Assembly (NCBI RefSeq): GCF_026625745.1
Contig: NZ_CP113061.1
Location: 186,001 to 250,000, forward strand
DNA length: 64,000 bases
Direction: 5' to 3'
DNA from: Asticcacaulis sp. SL142
GTDB taxonomy: Bacteria > Pseudomonadota > Alphaproteobacteria > Caulobacterales > Caulobacteraceae
In this document: positions 62,430 to 64,000 of the stretch, one piece after another
How positions within the stretch are numbered: the stretch's first letter is position 1
Layout of the letters: each line of letters begins with the position of its first letter
Program-made: the position numbers and the translations under genes
The notes under the pieces: model-generated
What the model saw: the letters and a program-made list of their open reading frames with translations, nothing else
Database searches by the model: none
Told to the model about the DNA's origin: nothing

Positions 62430-62924
62430 CTATTCTTTATGACCAATGGAGTTGAGGTGTTCCTTGACGCGGGCCTCCAGCGTATCGGCCAGAATCTTGC
62501 CGACCGGGTGGGTGTCTTCCTTGATGCTGTCACGCACAGCGGCGCGGATGGCGTCAAGGTGGGCGTCGATCAGGACGCGCGGCGCTTGCAGGCGGATGGC
62601 TTCGTCATCCATCATTTTACACAGCGAACCGGCAATACGGGTCACCAGCGGATAGCCGTAGGTCGTGCCAAGCCCTTTCAGGTCGTGGCAGTGGAAATAG
62701 AGTTTATCGGCATTGGCAGGCGTGAAGCCGCTGCGCTTAATTTCAGCCTGAGCGTTTTCGATTTTCTTGACTTCGTCCAGCAGCCATTCCCCGAAATTGG
62801 ACGACAGGTCAGCAATAGCGGCTTCGGCCTTGGCGATAGCGGCCTGATCAAGGGCGCCCATCTTGCCGCCGACCTTGGCGCGTAAGGTGTTGGGAACCTG
62901 AATGATTTGAGCTTTTTCCGACAT
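62430..62924 (-). CDS. Hpt (histidine phosphotransfer) domain protein
   Basis: 164 residues, helical. The Hpt motif HDLKGLGTTYGYPLVTRIAG has the phosphorylatable His at position 80, in the middle of a four-helix bundle (VKKIENAQAEIKR, LCKMMDDEAIRLQA). A conserved N-terminal stretch (QVPNTLRAKVGGKMG) precedes it. It is expected to relay phosphate between a hybrid kinase and a response regulator. No cognate kinase lies in the window, but the degenerate kinase-like protein and DUF2336 protein are neighbours. Confidence 0.88.
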   Translation of the reverse strand: MSEKAQIIQVPNTLRAKVGGKMGALDQAAIAKAEAAIADLSSNFGEWLLDEVKKIENAQAEIKRSGFTPANADKLYFHCHDLKGLGTTYGYPLVTRIAGSLCKMMDDEAIRLQAPRVLIDAHLDAIRAAVRDSIKEDTHPVGKILADTLEARVKEHLNSIGHKE

Positions 62925-63344
62925 GGGGGAGAGGTCCTCAGAGGGTGGGTTTGGTGATAATTTACCGTCACTATAACCTGCACAGATTTAAGAACCCCTA
63001 AAACAGCACCATAATTTATCATTTTTGCAGACAGGGGCTCGCCCCTGCACCCGGAACTTGGAGCCAGCGGACAGGGCGGTGCCTTTTTCTCCTCCCTATC
63101 GAGCCTTTGGCGAAGATGGGGAGGTGGATCGGCGCGTGAGCGACGAGACGGAGGGGGATTGCGCCGCTGTGATTTCCACCCACCGTCCTTAGTTTTGCGT
63201 GATGCCCTAAAGCCGGTGCAGACCACCTCGTCTCAGCCATCCCCCTCCGTCGCGGACTACGCCGCGCCACCTCCCCATGCCTATGGCACGGGGAGGAGAA
63301 AGACAACTTATCCCCGTCGTGCGAGTTTCCCCCATGCTTAGGGG
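62925..63344. other. 420-bp intergenic region dominated by palindromic sequence
   Basis: No gene found. It contains a small perfect hairpin CAGGGGC/GCCCCTG (63032-63038, 63041-63047) and, from 63089 to 63298, palindromic element C. The promoters of the Hpt gene (minus) and the 63345 gene (plus) must share the remaining sequence. Confidence 0.6.
63089..63298. repeat. Double palindromic repeat element (copy C)
   Basis: Outer arms 63089-63127 (CTCCTCCC...GGGGAGGTGG) and 63267-63298 (CCACCTCCCC...GGGGAGGAG) are inverted at their ends but diverged in the centre; inner arms CGGAGGGGGAT (63149-63159) and ATCCCCCTCCG (63239-63249) are inverted. Same skeleton as copies A, B and D but with a longer, diverged middle. 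Confidence 0.8.
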
Positions 63345-63995
63345 ATGACTGCCGATGCGCCGACATCTTTTGACCAGCAGGAACGCTTCACGCCCGAAGA
63401 ACGCAGGGCGCGGTTGCGGGCCTTTGCCGACCGGATGCTGGAGCGGCTGGGTGATCTGCCGTCGCCCTATGATGCCCCGGAACTGGAGCAAATGACACGG
63501 GCCGGGTTACTGATCGAGCGGATCTACGCCCGCGTCGATGCGTCAGAGCGCACGGCCTCTAAACAACTCACCCCCGAAGAGGCCGCCCGCAGCCGCGAAG
63601 AGTTCGGCCTGAAACTGGCCGCCTTGCGCGCCACCCATGAGGCGGTGAGCGCGAAGCTGGCCCCGAAACTGAGTCCTATTTCAGAGGCAGAAACGCTCAC
63701 GCCGGATGAGTTGATCAAGCACATCAAGGGCCTTGATCTGTCGGAACCCGATTTCGGACTTGAGGACGATTTCGATGACGATCTTGAGGATGAGGCAGAG
63801 GATGCGCCAAAAAGCCCGCCGCGCCTCGATCCGAAAACCGGCCTGTTGTGGCTGGATGAGCGGACGATTCTGGCGACCCAGCATCCGCCGTGGTTTGAAG
63901 CCGAAGGCGGCGAGATGTACTGGCGTGTCGCGCGCGGTGAGGTGAAGCTGGTCCTGCCGGAAAGTGTTCCGAGTGTCATCACCGACAGCAGTTAA
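63345..63995 (+). CDS. Conserved hypothetical protein, acidic
   Basis: 216 residues. N-terminal helical part (FTPEERRARLRAFADRMLER, GLLIERIYARVDASERTA, LTPEEAARSREEFGLKLAAL) looks like a coiled-coil dimerisation region; a central acidic patch (EDDFDDDLEDEAEDA) separates it from a C-terminal segment (GLLWLDERTILATQHPPWF). No signal peptide or membrane helix. Family not recognised. GGGG directly precedes the ATG; the palindromic element C lies upstream. Confidence 0.75.
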   Translation: MTADAPTSFDQQERFTPEERRARLRAFADRMLERLGDLPSPYDAPELEQMTRAGLLIERIYARVDASERTASKQLTPEEAARSREEFGLKLAALRATHEAVSAKLAPKLSPISEAETLTPDELIKHIKGLDLSEPDFGLEDDFDDDLEDEAEDAPKSPPRLDPKTGLLWLDERTILATQHPPWFEAEGGEMYWRVARGEVKLVLPESVPSVITDSS

Positions 63996-64000
63996 GTCCC

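Overview
The window looks like chromosome of a stalked or prosthecate alphaproteobacterium of the Caulobacterales, closest in flavour to Asticcacaulis/Caulobacter. The basis is gene content and protein flavour: a TipF-type flagellar EAL protein, CheY/CheZ-type regulators, a BamF/DUF3035 lipoprotein, DUF2093, DUF2336, a large TonB-dependent receptor, and a divergent xerD/aroK pair. Most genes are GC-biased at third codon positions. No rRNA, tRNA, CRISPR array, prophage or transposase gene was seen.

Layout. 1-9.4 kb: housekeeping genes. A CorC/HlyC-type protein (cut by the window edge), aroB and aroK form a tightly overlapping minus-strand operon facing xerD; then come accA, a DUF4328-like membrane protein, an MscS channel, tadA, an S4 pseudouridine synthase with a long repetitive tail, and rsmD. 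9.7-15.7 kb: a 56-residue membrane protein, the minus-strand ffh-rpsP-rimM operon (ffh carries an apparent one-base frameshift and trmD is missing after rimM), mutL and an exported methyltransferase. 15.8-22.2 kb: MaoC hydratase-ribF-ileS-lspA-DUF3035 on the minus strand. 22.5-28 kb: signalling and motility: a CheY-like regulator and a CheZ-type phosphatase with three FliM-like CheY-docking peptides, a HAD phosphatase, an alpha/beta hydrolase, TipF and a second CheY-like regulator. 28-30.8 kb: xseA, DUF2093 and an M23 peptidase. 30.8-34.5 kb: an AT-rich island with a putative phage abortive-infection membrane protein, then a copLAB-type copper resistance operon.

34.7-50.6 kb: pirin, OsmC, an M61 peptidase, a Ca2+/Na+ exchanger, the TamA/TamB envelope translocation pair, and a trehalose cluster otsB-GH15-otsA. 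50.8-58.6 kb: an exported S9 peptidase, glutaminase, a DUF559 endonuclease gene framed by two long palindromic elements, SelO and a TonB-dependent receptor. 59-64 kb: a membrane histidine-kinase-like protein that has lost its phosphoacceptor His and its receiver Asp, a divergent DUF2336 protein, an Hpt protein and a conserved hypothetical protein.

The most unusual structure is the DUF559 nuclease gene at 54.08-54.48 kb. The palindrome upstream supplies its ribosome-binding site and the palindrome downstream supplies its last codons and stop. Related palindromes stand alone at 3.5 kb and 63.1 kb. A second, unrelated dispersed repeat follows cheZ and the DUF2336 gene; in it a 20-bp module is inverted between the two copies.
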